Shown: piece by piece, positions 26,488-34,971 of the stretch | Layout of the letters: each line of letters starts with the position of its first letter | Position numbering within the stretch: position 1 is the first letter of the stretch | DNA from: 58-81 sp012729145 | GTDB taxonomy: Bacteria > Synergistota > Synergistia > Synergistales > Thermovirgaceae | Reading direction: 5' to 3' | Length of the DNA: 64,000 nucleotides | Assembly: GCA_040770625.1 (NCBI GenBank) | Contig: JAXGIW010000004.1 | Span: forward strand, 124,001-188,000 | Position numbers and translations under genes: made by a program | The notes under the pieces: generated by a model | Databases searched by the model: none | The model's input: the letters and a program-made list of their open reading frames with translations, nothing else | What the model was told of the DNA's origin: nothing

Positions 26488-27064
26488 GACAGTAGCTCTC
26501 CGAGAGGTCTCGAACAAGTTCTTTCTGGAACAGGTCCCACCTGGTCTTTATCGTGTTATCAACAAAGACGGACCGAGTGCCGGCATCAGTGACAAGGCAA
26601 CCACCCCACGATGTATCTTCTTCGCTCTCCTCCACGGCAATTATTCTCCGGTCCCTGGAGATCAAGTCTTTTTCACCTGGAGGGACCAGAACGACAGCCT
26701 CCTCGGCCAGAGAGTCAAGGGCCTCCCCGACCAGTTCGGCAAGGATCCTTCCGTAGAGGACCCTGTCCCTCCGGATCATGGATATCCTTTCACATACCCT
26801 CTTCGAGATCTCTTCAAGGAAGGAGGAGATCTTCTCAAGGGCCTCCTCCCTGACCAGGAGAAGGCCTCGCCTCTTTTCTCTCTCCAGAAGAAGTTCATAC
26901 CTCTTTCTATGTCTGGTCCTTATGGAGTGGACCTTTCTTTCCGTCTCTCTTCTCGCCTCGAACATCCTGTCCGAGACGAACCGGTCTGATACTGCCTTCG
27001 CCTCCGCAGATTTCAGCGCAAACTCTTCCTCCAGAGCTCTCTTGAAATCTCCTGTTCCTGTCAT
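26438..27064 (-). CDS. ntpE: V/A-type ATPase subunit E (peripheral stalk)
   Basis: A 208-residue protein with a long charged N-terminal helix (about residues 5-110, rich in E, K and R) and a C-terminal globular part containing SWGGCLVTDAGTRSVFVDNTI, which resembles the conserved end of subunit E. With the H-like protein it would form the peripheral stator. It lies between K and C, as in other H-I-K-E-C-F-A-B-D operons. Confidence 0.82.
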   Translation of the reverse strand: MTGTGDFKRALEEEFALKSAEAKAVSDRFVSDRMFEARRETERKVHSIRTRHRKRYELLLEREKRRGLLLVREEALEKISSFLEEISKRVCERISMIRRDRVLYGRILAELVGEALDSLAEEAVVLVPPGEKDLISRDRRIIAVEESEEDTSWGGCLVTDAGTRSVFVDNTIKTRWDLFQKELVRDLSESYCHVLEGSEGSSRELRLP

Positions 27065-27113
27065 TTCAGCAGGTGACCCTCGGGCGCCTTATTCTGGCCT
27101 TTTCAGGACCGGT

Positions 27114-27332
27114 TCATGCGAACTGCAGGATCAGCATGACGGCTACGACAAAACCCAGGATCACCATTGTCTCCGGAAGGGCCTCAAGAATGATGATAAT
27201 TCCTCCCGTTTCAGGTTTCTCTGCAATAGTCCCCGCGCCTACGCTGCCTATTCTGGCCTGGGCGTATGCTGTGGCTATGGCGGGCAATCCCACGGCCAGA
27301 GCTGCAGCCAGAGCTATCAGTGCTTTTTCCAT
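27114..27332 (-). CDS. ntpK: V/A-type ATPase proteolipid (c-ring) subunit K
   Basis: A 72-residue protein with two membrane helices, forming the ion-carrying rotor ring. The second helix holds the ion-binding Glu54 in ALPETMVILGFVV. The first helix has Gln25 in TAYAQARIG, and Thr55 follows the Glu; this Gln/Glu/Thr combination matches sodium-binding c subunits. It is a single-hairpin form, shorter than the four-helix type of Enterococcus. AAGGAGG lies upstream of the ATG, giving the strongest ribosome site in the operon, consistent with the need for many copies. Confidence 0.93.
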   Translation of the reverse strand: MEKALIALAAALAVGLPAIATAYAQARIGSVGAGTIAEKPETGGIIIILEALPETMVILGFVVAVMLILQFA

Positions 27333-29224
27333 AATTCTGGTTTCCTCCTTGAAAAGGGTTTGTATCGGGTTCCCCCTCCGGAATAGAACTTTCCGAGGAA
27401 CTCCACGTATTGAAGCCGGGCAGAATGCAGACTCGAACCTGCAATGGCAAGTACGAAGTTCAGAAGGTGGATCGTCAGGGCCATAAAGATACCTACAAAG
27501 GTAACCCCCATGGAATCAACGAAGCTGTTGGCCACCATGGCGAGAATGGCGGAAGAGAGACCTATGGCGGCTATACGAACGTAACTGAGCACATTACCGA
27601 CAGACCCCAGAGCTTCGACAAGACCCCCCATTCCTCCTCCTGCAAGCAGAAGGGCAAGTCCCAGCACCAGCAGGGTAACGGAGATGGTAAAGAACTGTCC
27701 GGGCAGCCATCCCTTGACCAGGACCATCCCAGAAAGGAGGGCCATAAAGATCAGGATGTTTCCCAGCCTTTCCAGCCACAGGTGCCTGTGACCTGTCCTC
27801 AGCCCCTGGATCATCCCCATGATAAAACCCAGAAGAACGTGGGCAAATCCGAGACTTATGGTGAATATCATTACGGGAATGACCACCTGGGATCTCTCGA
27901 GCCATAACGGCTCCAGGTGAAGGAACCGGTGTCCCAGATCCCCGAACGCCTCTCCGTAGGCCACGCCCCATAAGATCGACCACGCTGCTATGAAGAGAAG
28001 AATGGACCCGACGTCGTTAAGCATGGGGCGACCCACCTTCTTCCTGAACCAGAGACCGAGGGCTCCTATCACCAGTCCGTATCCCATGTCGCCTATCATG
28101 CATCCCCCGAAGAAGGGGAAGAAAATACCGATAAGTATAGTGGGGTCAAGACCCTTGTATGAAACGACAGGCATCAGCCTCAGGAACAGCTCGAAGGGCC
28201 TGAAATACTCTGGATTACTGAGGGACGTGGGAACTTCGGACCACTCTCCGGGGTGAGGATCCCGCCAGCGAAGAAGGATCCTTTCCCGGAACTCTCCTCT
28301 CAATTCAGTCTCAAGCCTGTCCTTTTCGTCGGAAGGGACCCATCCCGAAAGACGGAATATCTCCCCCCGGGTGTCGCTTCCAGTCTCGACAAGGATCTCC
28401 TCTATCTTTTCGTCCAACAGAACATAGAGGGCTCCGATCTTGGGCCCCCATTCCTGCCTTGTCTTCATAAGGTTCCTTTCGATCTCCCCTATCCTCCGGG
28501 GAAGGTCTTCAAGGGCGGTCTCCATCAGGGGAACGGCATCCTGGAAGGACATGGTCTCATACTCGCCCGGGAGGATCCATGGAAGGCATTCGCGGGAGCT
28601 CAGGATAGCCGAGACCCCTTTTCTGAACTCGGAAGGATAGGCAATGGCGAGGATCCTCTCTCCGCCTGGACTGACAATCAGGTGATAGGGGGTCTTGTCG
28701 TCGCTGCCCAGGGGGTCATGTTCCCTTATCATCTTTCTGATCCTGGCAGCAAGGTCAGCGACATCTGCCCTTTGCGCCCACCAGAGAGTGATTTCAAGGC
28801 CTTTCCCGGAGTTCTCTGAAATGAAGGAGTCGAAATGCCTGACGGTTCTCAGGGCTCCCTTTATCGAATTGATCCTCGATCCCAGTGCCTCCCTGAGGCG
28901 GATCCTCTCGGTAACCCTTGTGCTGAAGGAGTCCAGACTGTCTCTTATTCCATCGATTATCGCTTCATCAGGGGAGGAAAGAACGGATCTCTTCTCTTCG
29001 AGGGCTTTTCGGGGGATAGAACTCCATTCGTTCCAGCCAAGGCTCTCCAGGAGACCCAGGGCCTTGCCTCTAAGAAGCTTCAGATCTGCCGCAGCCTCCG
29101 TTGAAACATATTCGACGGGTTCTTCCTGAAGATGAAGAACGCCAAGATCATGCAGCTTCTCGATGATCCGGGACCTGTCCCTTACAAGGCCCCAGAGACC
29201 GAGAAGGACCATATCCCTTATCAA
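27317..29224 (-). CDS. ntpI: V/A-type ATPase subunit I (membrane stator, a-subunit)
   Basis: A 635-residue subunit with a cytoplasmic N-terminal half (to about residue 345) and a C-terminal half of about eight membrane helices. FPFFGGCMIGDMGYGLVIG and SYVRIAAIGLSSAILAMVAN are typical; the latter holds the conserved Arg that contacts the c-ring Glu. It ends with YVEFLGKFYSGGGTRYKPF, standard for the family. The TTG start overlaps the preceding stop as TTGA; an ATG four codons later is an alternative. Its end overlaps K by 16 bp. Confidence 0.93.
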   Translation of the reverse strand: MIRDMVLLGLWGLVRDRSRIIEKLHDLGVLHLQEEPVEYVSTEAAADLKLLRGKALGLLESLGWNEWSSIPRKALEEKRSVLSSPDEAIIDGIRDSLDSFSTRVTERIRLREALGSRINSIKGALRTVRHFDSFISENSGKGLEITLWWAQRADVADLAARIRKMIREHDPLGSDDKTPYHLIVSPGGERILAIAYPSEFRKGVSAILSSRECLPWILPGEYETMSFQDAVPLMETALEDLPRRIGEIERNLMKTRQEWGPKIGALYVLLDEKIEEILVETGSDTRGEIFRLSGWVPSDEKDRLETELRGEFRERILLRWRDPHPGEWSEVPTSLSNPEYFRPFELFLRLMPVVSYKGLDPTILIGIFFPFFGGCMIGDMGYGLVIGALGLWFRKKVGRPMLNDVGSILLFIAAWSILWGVAYGEAFGDLGHRFLHLEPLWLERSQVVIPVMIFTISLGFAHVLLGFIMGMIQGLRTGHRHLWLERLGNILIFMALLSGMVLVKGWLPGQFFTISVTLLVLGLALLLAGGGMGGLVEALGSVGNVLSYVRIAAIGLSSAILAMVANSFVDSMGVTFVGIFMALTIHLLNFVLAIAGSSLHSARLQYVEFLGKFYSGGGTRYKPFSRRKPELWKKH

Positions 29225-29586
29225 GAGCGGCAGCCTTCCTTTCGCTCCCGATAAGCAGCGGGGAGTATCCCGCTGGCAGCCCTTTCCACGAGATCCCCGT
29301 TCATCAACCTCTCCAGTACAGGATCAAGAACATAACTCATTCTGCCTCTCAGCTCTTCAATAAAGGACTCCCTGGAGGATCGGAGCATCTCTTCGTACTT
29401 CTCCCACTCGCTCTCAGCCAGGGTAATCGAATTCTCCGACAGTTCCCTGATCCTCTCCAGGGCCTTGCCCTGCTCCTCCCTCAGGCGTGTCTTCTCCTCC
29501 TCAAGGCTGACCTCCAGGGCCCTCCTGAAGGATTCGATCTCAGGATCAAGGTCATCTAAGGTCGGGACTGGTTCATCGGGTCTCAT
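29221..29586 (-). CDS. Probable V/A-type ATPase peripheral-stalk subunit (G/H-like)
   Basis: A 121-residue highly charged protein. Residues of about 15-75 form a predicted coiled coil with many E, R and L residues (SLEEEKTRLREEQGKALERI), fitting the small G/H stator subunit that pairs with E. It is the gene immediately before subunit I, the normal place for this subunit. Sequence alone is not distinctive, so the call depends on context. A GTG at 29595 is an alternative start. Confidence 0.68.
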   Translation of the reverse strand: MRPDEPVPTLDDLDPEIESFRRALEVSLEEEKTRLREEQGKALERIRELSENSITLAESEWEKYEEMLRSSRESFIEELRGRMSYVLDPVLERLMNGDLVERAASGILPAAYRERKEGCRS

Positions 29587-30040
29587 GGAACTCACTGCCC
29601 TCCATCATGAACTCGCAGAATCCGCCTCTGTCGATAACCCCCACAAGCTTCCTGCCTTCCACAACGGGAAGCCTCTTCAACCCTTTGCGGAGCATCAGGT
29701 CCACTACGGTCATCAGGCTCTCCGATGGCCTGACAAAGATCGGATCGGGATTCATCACATCCTTTACCTTCATGTTCCCGATCTGCTTCAACCTTTCGAT
29801 AAGGTTTCCCTCGGTATCATCAAGGAATGAACTCTGGGCAAGGACTTCCAGGTAGGTCGGCGTTGCTTTTCGAAGGATGTCCTTTTCCGACAGGTAACCC
29901 GCAAGTACCCAGTCATCCCTCACTACGGGAACCCCTGAAAGGCGCTGGCTGAAAAGCAGATGGACCGCGTCAAGGACATGGTCATCCTCGGACACGGATG
30001 ACAGGTCCCTGTGCATTAGCTGCCCGGCATTGATCGTCAA
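29573..30040 (-). CDS. CBS-domain pair protein
   Basis: A 155-residue protein made of two CBS domains (about residues 1-60 and 90-150), with motifs LMHRDLSSVSEDDHVLDAV, LSGVPVVRDDWVLAGYLSE, VKDVMNPDPIFVRPSESL and GLKRLPVVEGRKLVGVID. CBS pairs usually bind adenine nucleotides and sense energy state. The gene overlaps the first V/A-ATPase gene and starts at a TTG with GGGG 9 nt upstream, just after the stop of the glycosyltransferase gene. A regulatory link with the ATPase is suggested only by position. Confidence 0.85.
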   Translation of the reverse strand: MTINAGQLMHRDLSSVSEDDHVLDAVHLLFSQRLSGVPVVRDDWVLAGYLSEKDILRKATPTYLEVLAQSSFLDDTEGNLIERLKQIGNMKVKDVMNPDPIFVRPSESLMTVVDLMLRKGLKRLPVVEGRKLVGVIDRGGFCEFMMEGSEFHETR

Positions 30041-30044
30041 TGCT

Positions 30045-31781
30045 TCATTCCCCTTTCAGAGAAGAAAAACCAAGCTTCGTGAGGATAACGTGGAACACGA
30101 AAAGAGGGAGGCGCCGTACCCGGCTCCATCTCCACGGCTCCTGTACAAGCCTGAAGAGCCATTCGAGGCCAGCTTTCTGAAGATAAAGGGGCGCCCTTTT
30201 CAGGTTGCCTGAAATAACGTCAAAACTTCCCCCTACTCCTATCGACACTGTTCCTTCCAGTTCTGAATGATGCTCTCCTATCCAGTTCTCCTGCCTGGGT
30301 ACTCCCATCCCCACGAAGATGAACCTGGAACCGGACCTCCTGATATCCTCTAGGACCCCGTTAAGGTCGACGGGTGCAATGAAACCGTGCCGGATGCCGC
30401 CGATCACCAGCCCGGGATAAAGGGACCTGAGCTTCTCGGCGGCCTTTTCCGCCACGCCGGGGGCTCCGCCGAGAAAGAAAACGGGCCACCCCTCAATGGA
30501 AGCAAGTCTGCACATCCGCTCAACGAAGTCGACTCCGGGGATCCTCTGGAGGACGGGTGTCCCGAGGAAGCCCAGGGCTCCCGTGAGCCCTCTGCCGTCT
30601 GGAAGGACAAGGTCGGCACCGCCGACGATCTGTCTGAAGGAGCTGTCCTCTTTTGCCCGGAGGACAGACAGGGCATCAAGGGTGACGATGTAACGGCCGG
30701 GTCCACCCTGCAGGACCCAGGACCGGATCCTCCCCAGTGCATAATCGTCTGAGACGCTGTCGACAGGGGTTCCCCACAGGAAGGATCGTGAGGAGTATGG
30801 AACGGACCTCCTCTTTCCAGACGAAACGACGAAGAGGAAACCTCCAAGGAGGATCGTTGACGACAGGAGCGCGGCCAGAGCCATACTCTCGTCCCTGAGC
30901 TGGAAGGAGGCCACCGCGGCTCCTAATACGGCGCAGAGTGACCCCACGGCACGGACGGCCGGAGTGTGGTCCATGCCTCGGCTTACAAGCCTCCTGTAAA
31001 GGAAAAGGGTGCCCTGGGGGCGCGAGGAGAAGGCACGGCTGACTATGTTGAAAGAGGCCTCTACCATCGGAATGGCAAAGAGCCCGAGAGGGATCAGCAT
31101 CAGTGTGGAAAAGGTGACTCCCTTGCTGACACCCATAATGGAAGTGCCGGCAATCAGGGTTCCCCAAAGGGCGGCCACCGGCTCTCCGAGGCGACGGTAT
31201 GAGTGACCGTGCCGGCTCCAGAACACAGCGAGGATAACGACCCCCACGAGGGTCATGTAAAATGCGCCGTAGATATGCTGCCTCGAAAGGCCTGTAACGA
31301 TAAGCATAACTATCCATGTCACGGCCGACAGGAAACCCGCGAGGCCCGGGATCTGGTCCATCTCCTGGAGCAGGAGAGGGAAGATACCGACCCAAAGGGC
31401 CGTGGCCATGATCGATGAGTACCTGTTAAGAAAGAGGAACTCTCCTCCGGGGAATCCGATGAAGGATATTCCTAACCCCGTGGACGCAAAAACAACACCG
31501 ATAATGAAAAACCCCAGTGGCCACGGGAACTTCGGTCTGACCCTCTGTCCAACCCCGATGATGGCCGAAACGAGCCCCATGGCCACCACCAGTCGCACTG
31601 ATGGGTCGGGGGACCAGATCCCGCAAAGACCCCATGCGGCCATAAGGCATATGTCCTTTAGGAACTGGTACTGGTCCCTCTCCAGGGTCGTCTTCGATAT
31701 CCTCTGTATCGCGAAAAAGAAAACGAAAACCGAGAGCGACAGGAAAACAACACCCTGGATCTCGTGGACATCCATCGCCAT
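30045..31781 (-). CDS. Fusion of a degenerate WecA/MraY-like membrane domain with a WecG/TagA/CpsF glycosyltransferase
   Basis: A 578-residue protein. The first 320 or so residues contain about ten hydrophobic helices, and the last 230 form a WecG/TagA/CpsF transferase (PGVDFVERMC, FVGMGVPRQENWI, SIGVGGSFDVISG). The membrane part aligns by eye with polyprenyl-phosphate GlcNAc-1-P transferases. EMDQIPGLAGFLSAV (140-154) replaces the usual DGLDGLAAG, and TLFLYRRLVSRGM (258-270) replaces HLHHRLL, so key catalytic residues are missing. The transferase half probably adds a sugar to a lipid-linked intermediate. The ATG at 31781 follows GGAGG by 7 nt; an earlier GTG was rejected. Confidence 0.8.
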   Translation of the reverse strand: MAMDVHEIQGVVFLSLSVFVFFFAIQRISKTTLERDQYQFLKDICLMAAWGLCGIWSPDPSVRLVVAMGLVSAIIGVGQRVRPKFPWPLGFFIIGVVFASTGLGISFIGFPGGEFLFLNRYSSIMATALWVGIFPLLLQEMDQIPGLAGFLSAVTWIVMLIVTGLSRQHIYGAFYMTLVGVVILAVFWSRHGHSYRRLGEPVAALWGTLIAGTSIMGVSKGVTFSTLMLIPLGLFAIPMVEASFNIVSRAFSSRPQGTLFLYRRLVSRGMDHTPAVRAVGSLCAVLGAAVASFQLRDESMALAALLSSTILLGGFLFVVSSGKRRSVPYSSRSFLWGTPVDSVSDDYALGRIRSWVLQGGPGRYIVTLDALSVLRAKEDSSFRQIVGGADLVLPDGRGLTGALGFLGTPVLQRIPGVDFVERMCRLASIEGWPVFFLGGAPGVAEKAAEKLRSLYPGLVIGGIRHGFIAPVDLNGVLEDIRRSGSRFIFVGMGVPRQENWIGEHHSELEGTVSIGVGGSFDVISGNLKRAPLYLQKAGLEWLFRLVQEPWRWSRVRRLPLFVFHVILTKLGFSSLKGE

Positions 31782-31883
31782 AAGGCGTCCTCCCCGGAAG
31801 ATCATCTCCAGCCGGATCAAAAACACTTCATCCGGTCATTCTGCATTCCCTTATGATTTTAACATGAAATAGGTGCGTTGGGT

Positions 31884-33170
31884 CTAGGGAATGGGCCGCT
31901 CCCCGATCACCTCGACACCGTCCATGTAAGGAACGATCGCCTTGGGGAGGGAGACAGTCCCGTCCCGGTTCTGGTAGTTCTCCAGTATGGCTATGAGGCA
32001 TCTTCCGACAGCGATCCCCGATCCGTTCAGGGTATGAACGAACTGCACCTTGCCTCCACCCTTGGGACGATATCTGGTGTTCATGCGGCGTGCCTGAAAA
32101 TCCTCGCAGTTGCTGCAGGAGCTAATCTCCCTGTACTTCTCCTGCGACGGTAGCCATACCTCGATGTCGTAGGTCTTGCTGGCGGCAAAACCCATATCCC
32201 CCGTGGAGAGCAGGACCGTCCGGAAGGGCAGTTCAAGCCTTTTCAGGATCTCCTCCGCCGACGTGGTAAGGGACTCCAGCTCCCCGTAACTGCTCTCGGG
32301 GGAGCAGATCTTAACCAGTTCAACCTTGTCGAACTGGTGCTGCCTGAGCATCCCACGCACGTCTCTGCCGTGGCTCCCCGCCTCCCTCCGGAAACAGGGG
32401 GTATAGGCCGTCAAGTAGAGAGGCAGTTCCTCTTCGGGGATTATCTCCCCCCGGTGGAGGTTGGTCAGCGGTACTTCAGCGGTGGGGATCATCCAGAGAT
32501 CGTCCGATGAACAGGAGTACAGGTCCTCAGCAAACTTGGGCAGCTGACCGGTACCCTTCATGGTATCGCTGTTCACAAGGAAGGGAGGTTGTACCTCCAC
32601 GAAGGAGTGCTCCCTGGTATGGATATCGAGCATGAAGTTGATCAGGGCCCTTTCCAGTCTGGCCCCGGCACCCTTCAGTACCGTGAAACGACTCTCTGCA
32701 AGGCGGACCCCCCTCTCGAAATCCATTATTCCCAGGGACTCTCCGATATCCCAATGGGGGAGCGGCTCGAAGTCAAAAACAGGCGGTTCGCCCCAGGAGC
32801 GGACAACCTTGTTGAAACTCTCATCCGCCCCTACAGGAACGGAATCATGGGGCAGATTGGGAATTTCCAGAAGGAGAGACTGGATACGGCCCTCGAGCTC
32901 CGCTAGCTGTTCGTCGTTTTCCCGTATCTCCTCTCCGGTGATCCGCATTTGCTCCATCAGTTCCGTTGCATCTTCGCCTTTCTTCCTCAGTTCAGCTATC
33001 TCCCTTGAACCCTGGTTCCTTTCGGATCTGAGTTCGTCTGTCCGTGTAAGAATCTCCCTCCGACGGGAGTCCAGTCCGATGATATCCTCGACGGGGAAAA
33101 AGCCGTTCCTTGTCTCCAGGGCTATTTTCAATTCCTCGGGTTTTTCCCGGAAGAGCCTGATGTCAAGCAT
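31884..33170 (-). CDS. serS: Seryl-tRNA synthetase
   Basis: A 428-residue class II synthetase that charges tRNA-Ser and also serylates tRNA-Sec, whose gene lies at 46066-46162. The N-terminal antiparallel coiled coil (about residues 25-100) is followed by the catalytic core. Motif 2 appears in TPCFRREAGSHGRDVRGMLR and QFDKVELVKI, and motif 3 in NGSGIAVGRCLIAILENYQ. GAGGAGG precedes the ATG. The gene stands 18 bp after ribH and about 100 bp before the glycosyltransferase fusion. Confidence 0.97.
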   Translation of the reverse strand: MLDIRLFREKPEELKIALETRNGFFPVEDIIGLDSRRREILTRTDELRSERNQGSREIAELRKKGEDATELMEQMRITGEEIRENDEQLAELEGRIQSLLLEIPNLPHDSVPVGADESFNKVVRSWGEPPVFDFEPLPHWDIGESLGIMDFERGVRLAESRFTVLKGAGARLERALINFMLDIHTREHSFVEVQPPFLVNSDTMKGTGQLPKFAEDLYSCSSDDLWMIPTAEVPLTNLHRGEIIPEEELPLYLTAYTPCFRREAGSHGRDVRGMLRQHQFDKVELVKICSPESSYGELESLTTSAEEILKRLELPFRTVLLSTGDMGFAASKTYDIEVWLPSQEKYREISSCSNCEDFQARRMNTRYRPKGGGKVQFVHTLNGSGIAVGRCLIAILENYQNRDGTVSLPKAIVPYMDGVEVIGERPIP

Positions 33171-33188
33171 AAAGGGGTTCCTCCTCTT

Positions 33189-33659
33189 CTAGGACTTTCT
33201 CATCTGTCTCAAAAGGTCGGCCATCTCGATGGCAGCAGCCGCAGCGTCTGCCCCCTTGTTCCCTGACTTGCTGCCGGCCCTCAGCAGCGCCTGCTCCAGG
33301 GTATCGCAGGTCAGTACTCCGAATGAAACAGGGACCCTCTGCTCCATCTCCACCAGCGCGAGTCCCTTGGATACCTCGGAGGCGACGTAATCAAAGTGGG
33401 GCGTATCGCCTCTGATGATGGCTCCAAGAGCAATAATGGCATCATAATTACCCGTGAGCGCGCTCTCCCTGGCGACCAGGGGCAGTTCCCAGGCTCCCGG
33501 GACCCATGCAACTTCTATATCCTGGGCTTGCACATCATGCCTCAGAAGAAAGTCCTTTGCCCCCTCGAGCAGCCTCGAGGAGATGAGCTCGTTAAACCTT
33601 GAGACCGCAAGAAGAAAACGTAGGCCCGTACCAACAAGCTTGCCCTGGATGATCCTCAT
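33189..33659 (-). CDS. ribH: 6,7-dimethyl-8-ribityllumazine synthase
   Basis: A 156-residue enzyme of riboflavin synthesis that condenses the pyrimidine product of RibD with the four-carbon unit made by RibB. Recognisable motifs are VSRFNELISSRLLEGA, VPGAWELPLVA, ALGAIIRGDTPHFDYV with the catalytic His, and GVLTCDTLEQALLRAG. It is the last gene of the ribD-ribE-ribBA-ribH cluster. A 46-bp gap before it contains a TATAAT-like element (33681-33686) but no clear -35 box. Confidence 0.96.
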   Translation of the reverse strand: MRIIQGKLVGTGLRFLLAVSRFNELISSRLLEGAKDFLLRHDVQAQDIEVAWVPGAWELPLVARESALTGNYDAIIALGAIIRGDTPHFDYVASEVSKGLALVEMEQRVPVSFGVLTCDTLEQALLRAGSKSGNKGADAAAAAIEMADLLRQMRKS

Positions 33660-33705
33660 CCCATCATCACTTCCCCGTGAATTATAATATTATGGGACAC
33701 ACTCT

Positions 33706-34971
33706 CTACCCGATAATATCCTTCAGATGCAGCAGGTGCCCCAGCTTGCTCTCCTTAGTCTTCAGATACTTCTCGTTGAAGGTATTTGGCGAGATGACGA
33801 GGGGTACCCTGTCCACGACCTCGAGCCCGTAACCTTCAAGGCCGATAATCTTTCTGGGGTTGTTCGTGATGAGCCTAATCCTCTTCAACCCCAGGTCGGC
33901 AAGTATCTGGGCACCGATACCGTAGTCCCTGAGATCGGGCCTGTAACCCAGAGCCTCGTTGGCCTCCACCGTATCCAGCCCCTTCTCCTGCAGTTCGTAG
34001 GCATGAAGTTTCTCGAGCAGTCCGATCCCGCGGCCCTCCTGCCTCATGTACAAAAGCACCCCGTTCCCCTCCGCCTCGATCATCGCCATGGCAGCCCTCA
34101 ACTGAGGCCCGCAGTCACACCTCAGCGAACCCAGTGCATCGCCGGTCAAACACTCCGAATGGACCCTGACCAGAGTATCCTGATCGGGGGATATCTCCCC
34201 CTTTACCAGAGCAAGATGTACCTTGTCCTTCATCTCCTCCAGCACGAACATGTAGGCGTGGGCTATGAAGTCGCCGTACTCCGTCGGGAGGTTCACGACG
34301 GCGACCTTTTCAACCAGTTTCTCCTTCCTGTTCCGGTACCTGATCAGTTCCTCAATGGTGATTATCCTGAGTCCATGAGTGTTGGCGAACCTGACCAGGT
34401 CCGGGAACCTGGCCATGGTTCCGTCATCCTTCATGATCTCGCAGATGACCCCCACTGGCGATCTGCCCGCAAGTCGAGCAAGGTCCACTGCAGCTTCGGT
34501 ATGGCCTGCTCTCTTGAGGACACCCCCCTTTCTTGCGATGAGGGGGAACATATGCCCAGGCCTTCTGAACATCTCCGGAGACGCTTCCGGCGAGGCCAGA
34601 AGCCTTGCTGTAATTGCCCTCTCTTCGGCCGATATCCCCGTTGTGACACCTTCCCGGGCATCGACGCTCACCGTGAAGGCCGTCGAATGAAGGTCCGTGT
34701 TCTCCCTGACCATGGGTTCCAGGTCAAGCCTCCTGGCGATCCTGTCGTCCATTGGGACACAGACAAGACCCCTTGCCCGTGAGACCATGAAGTTGATGCT
34801 CTCCGTATCGGCCGCCTCTGCGGCCATTACCAGGTCCCCTTCGTTCTCCCTGGATTCATCGTCGACGACGATCACCATTCCGCCCTGCCGGATCTTCTCT
34901 ATTGCCTCCTCCACCGTTGTGGTGGCCCCTTCCTCTGCCAAGGTCCCAGCACCCTCCCCTGTCCGGTTCAT
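33706..34971 (-). CDS. ribBA: Bifunctional 3,4-dihydroxy-2-butanone-4-phosphate synthase / GTP cyclohydrolase II
   Basis: A 421-residue fusion. Residues of about 18-220 are RibB (VIVVDDESRENEGDLVMAAE, RPGHMFPLIARKGGVLKRAG) and residues of about 225-420 are RibA (VHSECLTGDALGSLRCDCG, with the zinc-binding cysteines, and MRQEGRGIGLLEKLHAYELQ). It supplies both branches of riboflavin synthesis from ribulose 5-phosphate and GTP. The ATG overlaps the ribE stop as ATGA. Confidence 0.97.
   Translation of the reverse strand: MNRTGEGAGTLAEEGATTTVEEAIEKIRQGGMVIVVDDESRENEGDLVMAAEAADTESINFMVSRARGLVCVPMDDRIARRLDLEPMVRENTDLHSTAFTVSVDAREGVTTGISAEERAITARLLASPEASPEMFRRPGHMFPLIARKGGVLKRAGHTEAAVDLARLAGRSPVGVICEIMKDDGTMARFPDLVRFANTHGLRIITIEELIRYRNRKEKLVEKVAVVNLPTEYGDFIAHAYMFVLEEMKDKVHLALVKGEISPDQDTLVRVHSECLTGDALGSLRCDCGPQLRAAMAMIEAEGNGVLLYMRQEGRGIGLLEKLHAYELQEKGLDTVEANEALGYRPDLRDYGIGAQILADLGLKRIRLITNNPRKIIGLEGYGLEVVDRVPLVISPNTFNEKYLKTKESKLGHLLHLKDIIG

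Noticed and set aside
31827..31883. Possible promoter (TGTTAAAAT extended -10) before the glycosyltransferase fusion
   Set aside because: No matching -35 box was found at the right spacing, so the evidence is too weak to list it as a feature.
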